DNA of 9,665 bases from DATBFU01 sp046735265 (GCA_046735265.1 JBKPSZ010000276.1:1-9665); one strand, 5' to 3'; shown: positions 1 through 6,072, counted from the stretch's first letter. Numbers and translations: made by a program. The notes: a model not told the origin generated them from the sequence alone.

Positions 1-536
1 CCGATGGCGCGGATCACTTCGCGCCGGATGTAGGCGCACGCGAAGACGATCCCTTCGACCTCGCGGAGTCCCGGGTACTGTCCGATGTCCTTTTCGAGGG
101 AGCCCAGCTGCTGGCCCCAGCAGGTGTCGGGCAGGATGTACGCGCCGGCGTGGAGGAGCCTTCCGTCCGGAAGTCTTAGCCGGCAACCGACGATGCCGGC
201 GTCCTGTCTCGAGTGCGCCGCCGCCCGCAGGCGCTGGAGCCAGTCTTTCTGCGTGAGCTCGAGATCGTTGTTCAAGAGAACGATGTCCGACTCCGGGTCC
301 GCCGCGGCGATCCCCGCGTTGTTTCCGCGCACGAACCCGAGGTTCGTCGGATTCCGGATAACCCGCAGCCACCGGTAGGTCTCGAGCGCTTTCGGCGTCT
401 CGTCGGTCGAGCCGTTGTCCACGACGAGGACCTCGGCGCCCGAAAGGTCCGTCCGGCCGAGAGAGTCGAGGCAGCGCTTCGTCAGGTCCCAGCGATTCCA
501 GGCGAGGACGAGGACGGTCGCCTTCCGCGGAGTCAT
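1..536 (-). CDS. Family 2 glycosyltransferase (GT-A fold), 3' end cut off by window edge
   Basis: Cytoplasmic sugar transferase expected to add one residue to a growing surface glycan from a nucleotide-sugar donor. The first 178 residues are visible and the reading frame is still open at base 1, so the C-terminus is missing. The N-terminus has the GT2 Rossmann-like start (TVLVLAWNRWDLTKRCLDSL, residues 7-26), the nucleotide-binding motif VVDNGSTDET (38-47), NLGFVRGNNAG (65-75) and the DXD-equivalent LLNNDLELT (87-95). Next comes the acceptor-side segment with GCRLRLPDGRLLHAGA (117-132), as in the rhamnosyltransferase-like GT2 group (family knowledge). The ATG at 536 overlaps the TGA of the preceding gene by four bases (ATGA), and a GAGGAGG stretch lies just upstream, so it is translationally coupled as the last visible gene of the operon. 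Donor sugar and linkage cannot be read from the sequence. Confidence 0.9.
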   Translation of the reverse strand, partial: MTPRKATVLVLAWNRWDLTKRCLDSLGRTDLSGAEVLVVDNGSTDETPKALETYRWLRVIRNPTNLGFVRGNNAGIAAADPESDIVLLNNDLELTQKDWLQRLRAAAHSRQDAGIVGCRLRLPDGRLLHAGAYILPDTCWGQQLGSLEKDIGQYPGLREVEGIVFACAYIRREVIRAI

Positions 537-835
537 TCCTCCTCGCGGTCGCGGGGCCGGAGCGAGCGCCAGAGCTGCTCCATCGTCGCCTCGACGTCGC
601 CGGCCGTCAGAGCCGTGGTCTCGCGCCAGTCGGAGAGGCCGAAGGCCGCCCGCGCCAGCGGCGGGAGCCCCGTGGCGAGGCGCGAGAGGTTGACGAGGTC
701 GTCCATGCAGAGCTCGGGGGTCAGGTCGCGCAGCAGGCGCGACCGCGCCGCGAGCAGACGCTCGAGCTTTTCGACGCGCGCCGTCAAACGCGCGATCTCG
801 CGCGCCGCGTCGGGCGTTGGCGCGGCGTCTACCAC
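533..835 (-). CDS. Small coiled-coil protein of unknown function in polysaccharide operon
   Basis: About 100 residues; I do not recognise the family. The N-terminal third is a short amphipathic coiled coil (AREIARLTARVEKLERLLAA, followed by RSRLLRDLTPEL). The rest looks like a compact folded segment, with DDLVNLSRLATGLPPLARAA, then SDWRETTALTAGDVEATMEQ and a charged tail ending EEE. No signal peptide or membrane segment is visible. The frame is open back to a GTG at 877, which would overlap the previous gene by 49 bases and has no ribosome site. I prefer GTG at 835, which overlaps the upstream TAG by only seven bases and follows GGGGAGGAA. That junction resembles the GAGGAGGAATG at the next gene's start. 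It ends in a four-base overlap with the glycosyltransferase. Its position suggests it works with the neighbouring methyltransferase or glycosyltransferase, but this is inference from context only. Confidence 0.65.
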   Translation of the reverse strand: MVDAAPTPDAAREIARLTARVEKLERLLAARSRLLRDLTPELCMDDLVNLSRLATGLPPLARAAFGLSDWRETTALTAGDVEATMEQLWRSLRPRDREEE

Positions 836-1119
836 TTCCTCCCCACGAGCCCGCGCATCGCCTGGATGAGACGCCACGCCGCCGAGCGCTCGACCGCGCG
901 GTGGAACGTCATCAGGCGGCCGATCTGATCGCGCAAGTCGTGCTCGTTGCGGAGCGCGTCCTCGAGACGCTCCTCCGCCTTCGTGGCACGATCGAGAAAG
1001 CGCTTCTCGCGCGCCTGCCCCTCGGAAAGGCGGAGCTTCAAGTCCGCGGCGTCGGCCTGGGCGGCGCCGAGCGCCGCGGCGAGCGCCTCGGGCCCGGATT
1101 CACGAGATCGGTCCTGCAG
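829..1119 (-). CDS. Small coiled-coil protein with SxxWRL tail; probable CTG start
   Basis: A short, highly charged, almost wholly helical protein (96 residues if started at the CTG). Heptad-like spacing runs through LKLRLSEGQAREKRFLDR and ATKAEERLEDALRNEHDLRD. The C-terminus, RSAAWRLIQAMRGLVGRKW, has the serine-x-x-Trp-Arg-Leu type ending that I associate with coiled-coil tails or linkers of glycosyltransferases and methyltransferases in polysaccharide loci (recalled, not searched). In-frame stops bound the frame upstream at 1143-1141, and there is no ATG or GTG. TTG at 1041 has no ribosome site, whereas CTG at 1119 has GGAGG five bases upstream (1129-1125), so I choose the CTG. It starts 56 bases after the methyltransferase stop and overlaps the next small gene. 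It could also be a detached C-terminal piece of the methyltransferase. The coding call rests on charged helical composition and the operon position. Confidence 0.6.
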   Translation of the reverse strand: MQDRSRESGPEALAAALGAAQADAADLKLRLSEGQAREKRFLDRATKAEERLEDALRNEHDLRDQIGRLMTFHRAVERSAAWRLIQAMRGLVGRKW

Positions 1120-1124
1120 GGATT

Positions 1125-1129
1125 CCTCC
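1125..1129 (-). promoter_or_regulatory. Ribosome binding site deciding a CTG start
   Basis: GGAGG on the minus strand, five bases before CTG at 1119. It is the only good Shine-Dalgarno match between the methyltransferase stop and the coiled-coil frame, and no ATG or GTG is available in that frame. Confidence 0.5.
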
Positions 1130-1175
1130 GAACCGCGATTCTATCCGTCGGCGTTCGAATGCCCGGCCGCGGCCC

Positions 1176-2276
1176 TCAACGCCTCCAGCCGATCGCGGCG
1201 TAGTCGCGAAAACCGAAGATCAGGTCCGCGAAGCTCCGGAGCTCGGGGCTCCGCTCGATCGCCGCGAGAAGACTCGGATCGTCCACGGGGTTCAACTCGC
1301 GCACTTCGACGTCTCGGAACCCTGCCTGCGAGAAGAGGAAGTGCGTCATCTCGCTCGGGACCGGCTGGCGGTGCGTCGGATCGAGGTAGAAGGCCCGCAT
1401 CGCATAGGCGCTCGCCGGGTTGATCGTCTCGACGATCAGGCAGCCGCCGGGCCGGATCCGCTGATAGGCGAGGTCGACGAGCGTCCGCACGGCGGCCCAG
1501 GGCAGGTGCTCGACGACCTGGATCGCGGAGACGCCGGCGAGGCTCTTCTCCGGCTCCGCCCAGAGCGCGTCGAAGAGATCGCCTGGCCGCACGTCGAGCC
1601 CCCGCGCCCGCCCGCTCTCGACGAGAGCCTCGTCGGACTCGACGCCCGCCATCGCGAGGCCGGCCTCCTTCGCGAGCTCGAGGAGCTCCCCCCGCCCGCA
1701 GCCGAGGTCGAGGAAGCGCGCACCGCCGCCGGTCTGCCGCGCGGCTTTCTCCAGGATCGGGACGTAGATCCTCTGCCGCTCGAGGATTTCCTCGCGCGAG
1801 CCGCGGAACTGCTTCTCGAACTCGGCGTGCGCGCCGGGCGCGAACACCTGCTGGGTCGTCGCCGGCGAGATCCCGTCGACGCGCCGCGCGAGATCTCCGC
1901 CCTCGCGAGCGAGGCGCTGCAGATGCGTCTCGAGGTCGGCGATTCGCGCCGCGAGGCAAGCGGTTTGCGACGCGAGATCGGCGATCTGCGCCGCGAGACC
2001 ACCAATTTGCGCGGCCGCGCTTTCCTGGCGGGCGAGGGCGTCCGCCTGGAGCCGCTGGAGGGCCTGCACGCGAGCGTCGAGAGCCGCCAGGACGCGGACC
2101 GCGGCGTGGTTGAAGGAGACCTGCCCCGAGGTGTAAACGCGCAGGAGGCGCAGCAGCAGGCCCTTGACGGCGGCGGCGCGCGTCGATGCCGGCAACCGCG
2201 TCGGGTCGGCGAGGGAGGCCGCGACCTCGACGTCCTTCGAGACCGGATCGGTCCGCGGATCGTCGGGACGGCTCAC
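1176..2276 (-). CDS. SAM-dependent methyltransferase with N-terminal coiled coil, candidate glycan-modifying or chain-capping enzyme
   Basis: A 366-residue class I methyltransferase predicted to transfer a methyl group from S-adenosylmethionine, probably to a sugar or glycan end in the cytoplasm. Residues 1-60 are an adaptor-like segment. Residues about 62-136 form a coiled coil of near-perfect heptads with I/L at core positions (QIADLAS, QTACLAA, RIADLET, HLQRLAR). The catalytic domain has motif I FLDLGCGRGELL (188-199), acidic VESD closing strand 2 (212-215), GD (232-233), IQVVEHLPW (252-260), RPGGCLIVETINP (275-287) and YLDPTHRQPVPSEM (297-310); the last resembles the DPTH signature of methyltransferases in O-antigen loci. 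The GTG start at 2276 overlaps the ATPase stop by four bases (GTGA). The frame continues upstream to 2492, but that part is arginine/proline-rich shadow of the ATPase gene. WbdD-like chain termination is a hypothesis; simple sugar O-methylation is the alternative. Confidence 0.87.
   Translation of the reverse strand: MSRPDDPRTDPVSKDVEVAASLADPTRLPASTRAAAVKGLLLRLLRVYTSGQVSFNHAAVRVLAALDARVQALQRLQADALARQESAAAQIGGLAAQIADLASQTACLAARIADLETHLQRLAREGGDLARRVDGISPATTQQVFAPGAHAEFEKQFRGSREEILERQRIYVPILEKAARQTGGGARFLDLGCGRGELLELAKEAGLAMAGVESDEALVESGRARGLDVRPGDLFDALWAEPEKSLAGVSAIQVVEHLPWAAVRTLVDLAYQRIRPGGCLIVETINPASAYAMRAFYLDPTHRQPVPSEMTHFLFSQAGFRDVEVRELNPVDDPSLLAAIERSPELRSFADLIFGFRDYAAIGWRR
1940..2023 (-). 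repeat. Four degenerate 21-bp tandem repeats encoding coiled-coil heptads
   Basis: Four consecutive 21-base units at 1940-1960, 1961-1981, 1982-2002 and 2003-2023. The shared plus-strand core resembles CGATCTGCGCCGCGAGA with scattered substitutions. Each unit encodes exactly one heptad of the methyltransferase coiled coil, so gain or loss of units would keep the frame and change the coil length by about one nanometre each (0.15 nm rise per residue). Confidence 0.7.
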
Positions 2277-3046
2277 GCGCCCCCGCCGGCCGCCGAGGCG
2301 GCCGCGAGCGCCGTCTCGACGGACCAGAGGTGGTAGGCCTCGGTCACCTCGTGGACGTCGCCGTCGCGCGCCACGCGTCCGCCGTGGATCCACACCGCGC
2401 GGCGACAGTTCTGGCGGACCTGCGCGAGCGCGTGCGAGACGAGGAGGACCGTCTTTCCCGCCCGACGGAAGGCCTCCATTCGGTCGTGGCACTTCAGCTG
2501 GAACCGCTCGTCGCCGACCGCGAGCGCCTCGTCGACGAGCAGGATGTCGGGATCCACATCGGTCGCCACCGAAAAGGCGAGCCGCGCCGCCATCCCGGTC
2601 GAGTAGGTGCGCATCGGTGCGTCGATGAACTCTTCGAGCTCGGCGAAGGCGACGATCCGGTCGAGGCGGCGCTTCATCTCGGCGCGGGTGAAGCCGAGCA
2701 GCGCCCCCTGGAGCAGGACGTTCTCGCGCCCCGTCAGCTCTCCGTGGAGCCCCAGGCCGAGCTCGAGCAGCGGAGCCGTCTTGCCGACGACGACGACCCG
2801 CCCCTCCGTCGGCCGGAGGATTCGCGCGATGAGACGCAGGAGCGTGCTCTTCCCCGCGCCGTTCCGACCCACGATGCCGACGGTCTCGCCCGGCTCGATC
2901 TCCAGGTTCACTTCCCGCAGGGCCTCGAAGTCGTCGTAGACGACGCGCTTCGTGAAGTGGCGGATCGCGTATTCCTTGAGCGTCTTGATGCGCTCGCGCG
3001 GGATCCGGTAGCGCACCGAGACGTTCTCCACTCGGATCGCGGTCAT
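2273..3046 (-). CDS. wzt: ABC transporter ATPase for polysaccharide export (Wzt-like, short form)
   Basis: The 257-residue nucleotide-binding subunit of a polysaccharide or teichoic-acid-type exporter; it hydrolyses ATP on the cytoplasmic face to drive lipid-linked glycan across the inner membrane with the permease encoded just upstream. Visible motifs are Walker A GRNGAGKST (60-68), LLELGLGLHGELTGRENV (93-110), which is typical of the Wzt/KpsT/TagH group, signature YSTGMAARLAF (148-158), Walker B DILLVDEA (167-174) and switch histidine in LVSHAL (H205). The ATG at 3046 shares one base with the permease stop (TGATG). The protein ends about 50 residues after the switch histidine, so the extra C-terminal carbohydrate-binding domain of long Wzt proteins (E. 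coli O9a type) is absent. The symbol is by family resemblance; the exported glycan is unknown. The frame stays open upstream across the permease gene, but that is shadow sequence. Confidence 0.93.
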   Translation of the reverse strand: MTAIRVENVSVRYRIPRERIKTLKEYAIRHFTKRVVYDDFEALREVNLEIEPGETVGIVGRNGAGKSTLLRLIARILRPTEGRVVVVGKTAPLLELGLGLHGELTGRENVLLQGALLGFTRAEMKRRLDRIVAFAELEEFIDAPMRTYSTGMAARLAFSVATDVDPDILLVDEALAVGDERFQLKCHDRMEAFRRAGKTVLLVSHALAQVRQNCRRAVWIHGGRVARDGDVHEVTEAYHLWSVETALAAASAAGGGA

Positions 3047-3894
3047 CAGGTCCGGTAGGCGAAGGAGTCCACGCGCCGGCAGAAGTAGTTCCAGCCGGTG
3101 GCGAGCACGACGACCGCGAACGCCGTCGAGGCGGCGAGGAGGCCGGGGGAGGGGAGAACGCCGTCGTAGATCGGCTTTCGGAACGTCTGGACCAGGTAAT
3201 ACATCGGGTTGGCCCACAGGGCGAACCGGTAGCGCGGCGGGACGATCGACGGGTGGTACACGATCGGGGTCAGGAAGAACCAGGTCTGGACGAGAACGAG
3301 GTACATCTCGCGGACGTCGGAGAAGCGCGAGGCGAACGTGAAGAGGAGAAGGGACACACCGGCCGCGAAAGCCGTCGCGATCAGGATCGAGACGGGCAGG
3401 AAGAGCCACGTCGCGTAGATCGGAAAGCCGGTGGCGACGACGAGGACGAGGAGAGGGACGAGCGAGAGACCCAGGTTCACGAGGCCGACGCCCACCGCCG
3501 AAGCGACGAAGACGGAGCGGGGCACGTAGATCCGCTTCGCGGTCTCGTTGGAGTCCTGCGTCTGGAGGGCCGCCGACGAGGTCGTCTGCGCGAAGAACGC
3601 CCAGAAGAGAGAGCCGGTCAGGAAGTACACGGGGTAGTTCTCGATCTGCTGGCGCAGGAGCGCCGAGAACACGAGAGTCAGGGCGATCATGTTCAGGAGC
3701 GGGGCGAGCATCGTCCAGAAGATCCCGAGGACGGAGCGCTTGTATCGGACTTTGATGTCGCGGATGACGAGCTCGTAGACGAGCGCGCGGTAGCTCCAGA
3801 GCGCGCGCGCCTCCTCGGCGACGCGCCACCCGCGGCGGGCGGAATCGTAGACCGGCAGGTCCGTGCGGGCCGGCAGCGCGGCGGTCGAGCTCAA
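3046..3894 (-). CDS. wzm: ABC-2 type polysaccharide export permease (Wzm-like)
   Basis: The 282-residue inner-membrane subunit of the exporter. The amphipathic entry helix motif RDIKVRYKRSVLGIFW (45-60) is characteristic of the ABC-2 polysaccharide permeases (family knowledge). About six hydrophobic segments follow, at roughly 57-79, 88-108, 128-155, 162-188, 198-215 and 250-267. Periplasmic-loop features include NPMYYLVQTFRKPIYDG (229-245), also typical of the family. Length is normal (about 260-290). No ATG is present at the expected N-terminus. The start is TTG at 3894, supported by GGGAG seven bases upstream (3906-3902). It begins 34 bases after the regulator stop on the same strand, so read-through from the regulator is possible; no clear terminator or independent promoter is visible there. 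It is the first gene of the coupled export operon and overlaps the ATPase gene by one base. Confidence 0.93.
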   Translation of the reverse strand: MSSTAALPARTDLPVYDSARRGWRVAEEARALWSYRALVYELVIRDIKVRYKRSVLGIFWTMLAPLLNMIALTLVFSALLRQQIENYPVYFLTGSLFWAFFAQTTSSAALQTQDSNETAKRIYVPRSVFVASAVGVGLVNLGLSLVPLLVLVVATGFPIYATWLFLPVSILIATAFAAGVSLLLFTFASRFSDVREMYLVLVQTWFFLTPIVYHPSIVPPRYRFALWANPMYYLVQTFRKPIYDGVLPSPGLLAASTAFAVVVLATGWNYFCRRVDSFAYRT

Positions 3895-3928
3895 ACGTCG
3901 TCTCCCGAGCGATTCTAAGCCGGCGCGC

Positions 3929-5362
3929 TCACAGCACCTCGGCGAGCCGCCGCACGCCCTCCCGGATGTCGGCCTCGCGCAGGCGCGGGTAACCCAGGAT
4001 GAGTCCCGGGCGCGCCGGCCGCTTCGAGAAGTAGCCTCCGATTCCGTACACGCCGACGCGGCGGGCCGCGGCGGCGGCGACCGCGTCCTCTTCCGAGATT
4101 CGCTTCTCGGGCCACAGGACGATGTGGGCGCCGGCGCCGTCGCCCGTGACCTCGACGCGATCTCCGAGGTGCTCTGCCACGGCGTCGAGCAGGGCCCGGC
4201 GCGTCGCGGCGTTTCGCCGCCGGACCCGGCGCAAGTGCCTCTCGTACAGGCCGCTGCCGATGAATTCGGCGAGCGTCTCCTGCTCGAGCGTGGGCGTGTG
4301 GCGATCCGAGAGCCACTTGGCGGCGGTCAGCGCCGGGAGGAGAGATCTCGGAACGACCAGATAGCCGATCCGCAGGGACGAGAACACCGTCCGGGAGAAC
4401 GTCCCCACGTAGATGACTCGCCCCTCCGTGTCGAGGCCCTGAAGCGACTCGAGCGGCTTCCCGTCGTATCGGAACTCCCCGTCGTAGTCGTCTTCCACAA
4501 CAACGGCGTTCCGGCGGCGCGCCCAGTCGAGCAGCGCCTGACGCCGCGCGAGCGGAAGAATGGCTCCGCTCGGATACTGGTGCGAAGGCGTGACGAAGAC
4601 GATCCGCGCCTTGTCCGGCAGGGAATCCGGATCGAGGCCGTCGCGATCCACCGCGACGGCGTGCACGCGGGCGCCCGCCACGCGGACAATCTCCCGCGTC
4701 CCCTGGTAGATCGGATCCTCGACGACGGCGGCGTCGCCCGGCTCGATCAACACGCGCGCGATCAGATCGAGCGCCTGCTGGGAGCCGCTCACGACGAGAA
4801 CCTGGGAGGAGTCGCACACGACGGCGCGCGACCGGCGCAGATGCCCCGCGATCGCCTCGCGGAGCGCGTCGCTCCCCGCGGCCGGGCCGTAGTCGAGCTC
4901 GCGCACGCGGATCTGGCGCGCGCGCCGGTTCAGGATGCGCTGCCACTGGTCGAACGGGAAGCAGTCCACGACGCTGCGGCCGTACGCGAAGTCGTAGCGG
5001 AGCGGCTTCTCGCGCGGTTTCGGAAAGACGATCGTCGCGCCGGCCGCCGACGCGATGGAGCCATAGCGCGACAGCCGGACCCGCGAGGATCCGCGCGAGC
5101 CGGGCGGCCGCGCCGGGGAAAGAGTGGCCGGCACGTAGGTCCCCGATCCCGCGCGTCCGGCGGCGAACCCCTCGGCGTAGAGCTGCGCGTAGGCGGTCAC
5201 GACGACGGTGCGCGAGATCCCGAGCTGCTCGGCGAGGTCCCGCGTCGACGGGAGCCGATCCCCGGCGCGGAACGTGCCGGTCAGGATCGCCTGCCGCAGG
5301 CCGGCGTAGACCTGCCGCGAGAGCGGCTGCCGGCGCCTCGAAAGTGGTATCAGAAATTGCAA
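3929..5362 (-). CDS. MocR-family regulator (GntR winged helix fused to aminotransferase-like domain), PLP lysine replaced by Arg
   Basis: A transcription factor of about 477 residues. Residues 1-77 are a GntR winged helix with LSRQVYAGLRQAILTG and RLPSTRDLAEQLGISRTVV (recognition helix about 36-66). A linker leads to a fold-type I aminotransferase-like domain from about 122 to the end. Family motifs are LDYGPAAGSDALREAIAGHL, VVSGSQQALDLIARVL, EDPIYQGT, TPSHQYPSGAILPLARRQ and EDDYDGEFRY. In the last of these, D291 and Y293 match the cofactor-binding Asp and Tyr of B. subtilis GabR. At the Schiff-base position the sequence is GTFSRTVFSSLRIGY, so R324 (codon CGG, 4391-4393) stands where GabR has K312. 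The start is uncertain: the frame is open to TTG at 5476, which would run into the divergent gene. TTG at 5362 places the N-terminus where MocR proteins normally begin and follows AAAAGG. It likely controls the divergent secreted-protein genes and itself. Confidence 0.9.
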   Translation of the reverse strand: MQFLIPLSRRRQPLSRQVYAGLRQAILTGTFRAGDRLPSTRDLAEQLGISRTVVVTAYAQLYAEGFAAGRAGSGTYVPATLSPARPPGSRGSSRVRLSRYGSIASAAGATIVFPKPREKPLRYDFAYGRSVVDCFPFDQWQRILNRRARQIRVRELDYGPAAGSDALREAIAGHLRRSRAVVCDSSQVLVVSGSQQALDLIARVLIEPGDAAVVEDPIYQGTREIVRVAGARVHAVAVDRDGLDPDSLPDKARIVFVTPSHQYPSGAILPLARRQALLDWARRRNAVVVEDDYDGEFRYDGKPLESLQGLDTEGRVIYVGTFSRTVFSSLRIGYLVVPRSLLPALTAAKWLSDRHTPTLEQETLAEFIGSGLYERHLRRVRRRNAATRRALLDAVAEHLGDRVEVTGDGAGAHIVLWPEKRISEEDAVAAAAARRVGVYGIGGYFSKRPARPGLILGYPRLREADIREGVRRLAEVL

Positions 5363-5376
5363 AAGAAGCGGACCTT
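5341..5376. promoter_or_regulatory. Candidate MocR operator: two direct repeats overlapping the regulator start
   Basis: On the plus strand, AAAGTGGTATCA (5341-5352) and AAGCGGACCTT (5366-5376) share an AAGYGGW core and are offset by 24 bases, about two helical turns. The first copy resembles the published C. glutamicum PdxR site (AAAGTGG followed by WCTA, as I recall it). The pair lies over the regulator's first codons and start, 67 bases or more before the divergent gene, which fits autoregulation plus control of the divergent pair. No convincing -35/-10 pair can be assigned on either strand. Confidence 0.45.
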
Positions 5377-5430
5377 TTTCGATGCCATGACGTCCGTATG
5401 TTCCCGCAGGCGATCGGCGAGGGCAAGCCG

Positions 5431-5437
5431 AAGGAGG
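5431..5437 (+). promoter_or_regulatory. Strong ribosome binding site deciding the start of the first secreted protein
   Basis: AAGGAGG lies five bases before ATG at 5443. This fixes the start there rather than at the GTG at 5344, which would precede the signal peptide with 33 unrelated residues. Confidence 0.8.
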
Positions 5438-5442
5438 CGAGC

Positions 5443-6039
5443 ATGCGGGATCCGAAGAGTGGGATGGCCGGTCCAACGGCGGGCCTCCTGGTGCTGCTCC
5501 TGACGGCGGCGCTTCCGGCGGTCGCGGCGAGCGCCGGAGCGGGATCGGTTTCGTCGGCCGCCCCGCCCCGGGACGGCATCCACGGCTTCGACTTCGAGAT
5601 CGGCGATTGGCGCGTGCACCATCGGCTCAAGCGGCCGGCCGACGGGGGGCGCTGGTCCGAGTTCGAAGGGACCTGCGTGGCCCGTCCGTTCATGGACGGC
5701 GCGGGAATCCTCGAGGAGCACCGCTTCGAGAGGCCGACGGGCGTCACGCACGGCATCGCGGTCCGGGCGTTCGACGCCGGCACCGGGGAGTGGGCCATCT
5801 GGTGGATCGACAGCCGCAATCCGCACGGTCCGCTCGATCCGCCGATGAAGGGCCGCTTCGAAAACGGCGTCGGGACGTTCTACGGCGACGGGTCGCTCGA
5901 CGGGAAGCCGATGCGCACGCGGTTCCTCTGGACGCATCCGACCGACGACACCGCGCATTGGGAGCAGGCCTTTTCGTTCGACGCCGGAAAGACTTGGGAC
6001 ACGAACTGGATCATGGACCTGCGCCGGACGGCGCGCTGA
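5443..6039 (+). CDS. Secreted protein of unknown function, DUF1579-like (paralogue 1)
   Basis: A 198-residue protein with a Sec signal peptide: basic MRDPK, a hydrophobic core at about 9-26 (LLVLLLTAALPAVA) and likely cleavage after AVAASA or nearby. The mature part starts with FDFEIGDWRVHHRL (49-62), then WSEFEGTCVARPFMDGAG (71-88), THGIAVRAFDAGTGEWAIWW (102-121), RFENGVGTFYGDG (138-150), and WEQAFSFDAGKTWDTNWIMD (173-192). This W-rich beta pattern resembles DUF1579/calycin-like lipocalin-fold proteins that are common as unnamed exported proteins; the assignment is from memory and function is unknown. The ATG at 5443 has a perfect AAGGAGG. It is transcribed divergently from the MocR gene across about 80 bases and is followed after 40 bases by a paralogue, suggesting one two-gene operon under MocR control. 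It might bind a small ligand, or act as a secreted enzyme of unknown reaction. Confidence 0.85.
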   Translation: MRDPKSGMAGPTAGLLVLLLTAALPAVAASAGAGSVSSAAPPRDGIHGFDFEIGDWRVHHRLKRPADGGRWSEFEGTCVARPFMDGAGILEEHRFERPTGVTHGIAVRAFDAGTGEWAIWWIDSRNPHGPLDPPMKGRFENGVGTFYGDGSLDGKPMRTRFLWTHPTDDTAHWEQAFSFDAGKTWDTNWIMDLRRTAR

Positions 6040-6066
6040 GCTCGCGAGGCGCCGGCGCCCTGAGAA

Positions 6067-6072
6067 GAGGAG
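6067..6072 (+). promoter_or_regulatory. Ribosome binding site of the second secreted protein
   Basis: GAGGAG seven bases before ATG at 6080, inside the 40-base gap between the two paralogues. No terminator-like hairpin is visible in the gap, which supports co-transcription. Confidence 0.65.

Noticed and set aside
1130..1178. Frameshift joining methyltransferase and the following coiled coil into one gene
   Set aside because: The methyltransferase ends naturally after its last motif, and the next frame has its own stop at 1143-1141 and ribosome site; a frameshift cannot be excluded but is not supported here.
1341..2336. Long plus-strand open frame of 331 residues opposite the methyltransferase
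   Set aside because: Arginine/aspartate-rich composition without a domain motif; it is the antisense shadow of a well-supported methyltransferase in high-GC DNA.
2277..2492. Longer N-terminus for the methyltransferase
   Set aside because: The extra 72 residues are arginine/proline-rich and fully overlap the C-terminal coding part of the ATPase; GTG 2276 gives the usual four-base overlap.
3895..3928. Terminator between the MocR gene and the permease gene
   Set aside because: The 34-base gap has no convincing GC hairpin followed by a T-run on the minus strand.
5344..5442. Upstream GTG start extending the first secreted protein by 33 residues
   Set aside because: It would bury the signal peptide inside the protein and ignores the perfect AAGGAGG before ATG 5443.
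3863..5503. Plus-strand open frame of 546 residues across the MocR gene
   Set aside because: Low-complexity Arg/Asp/Gly-rich translation, opposite a gene with complete MocR motifs; shadow frame.
3915..5819. Minus-strand open frame of 634 residues overlapping MocR in another frame
   Set aside because: Arg/Ala-rich shadow with no recognisable domain, and it runs through the secreted-protein gene on the opposite strand.
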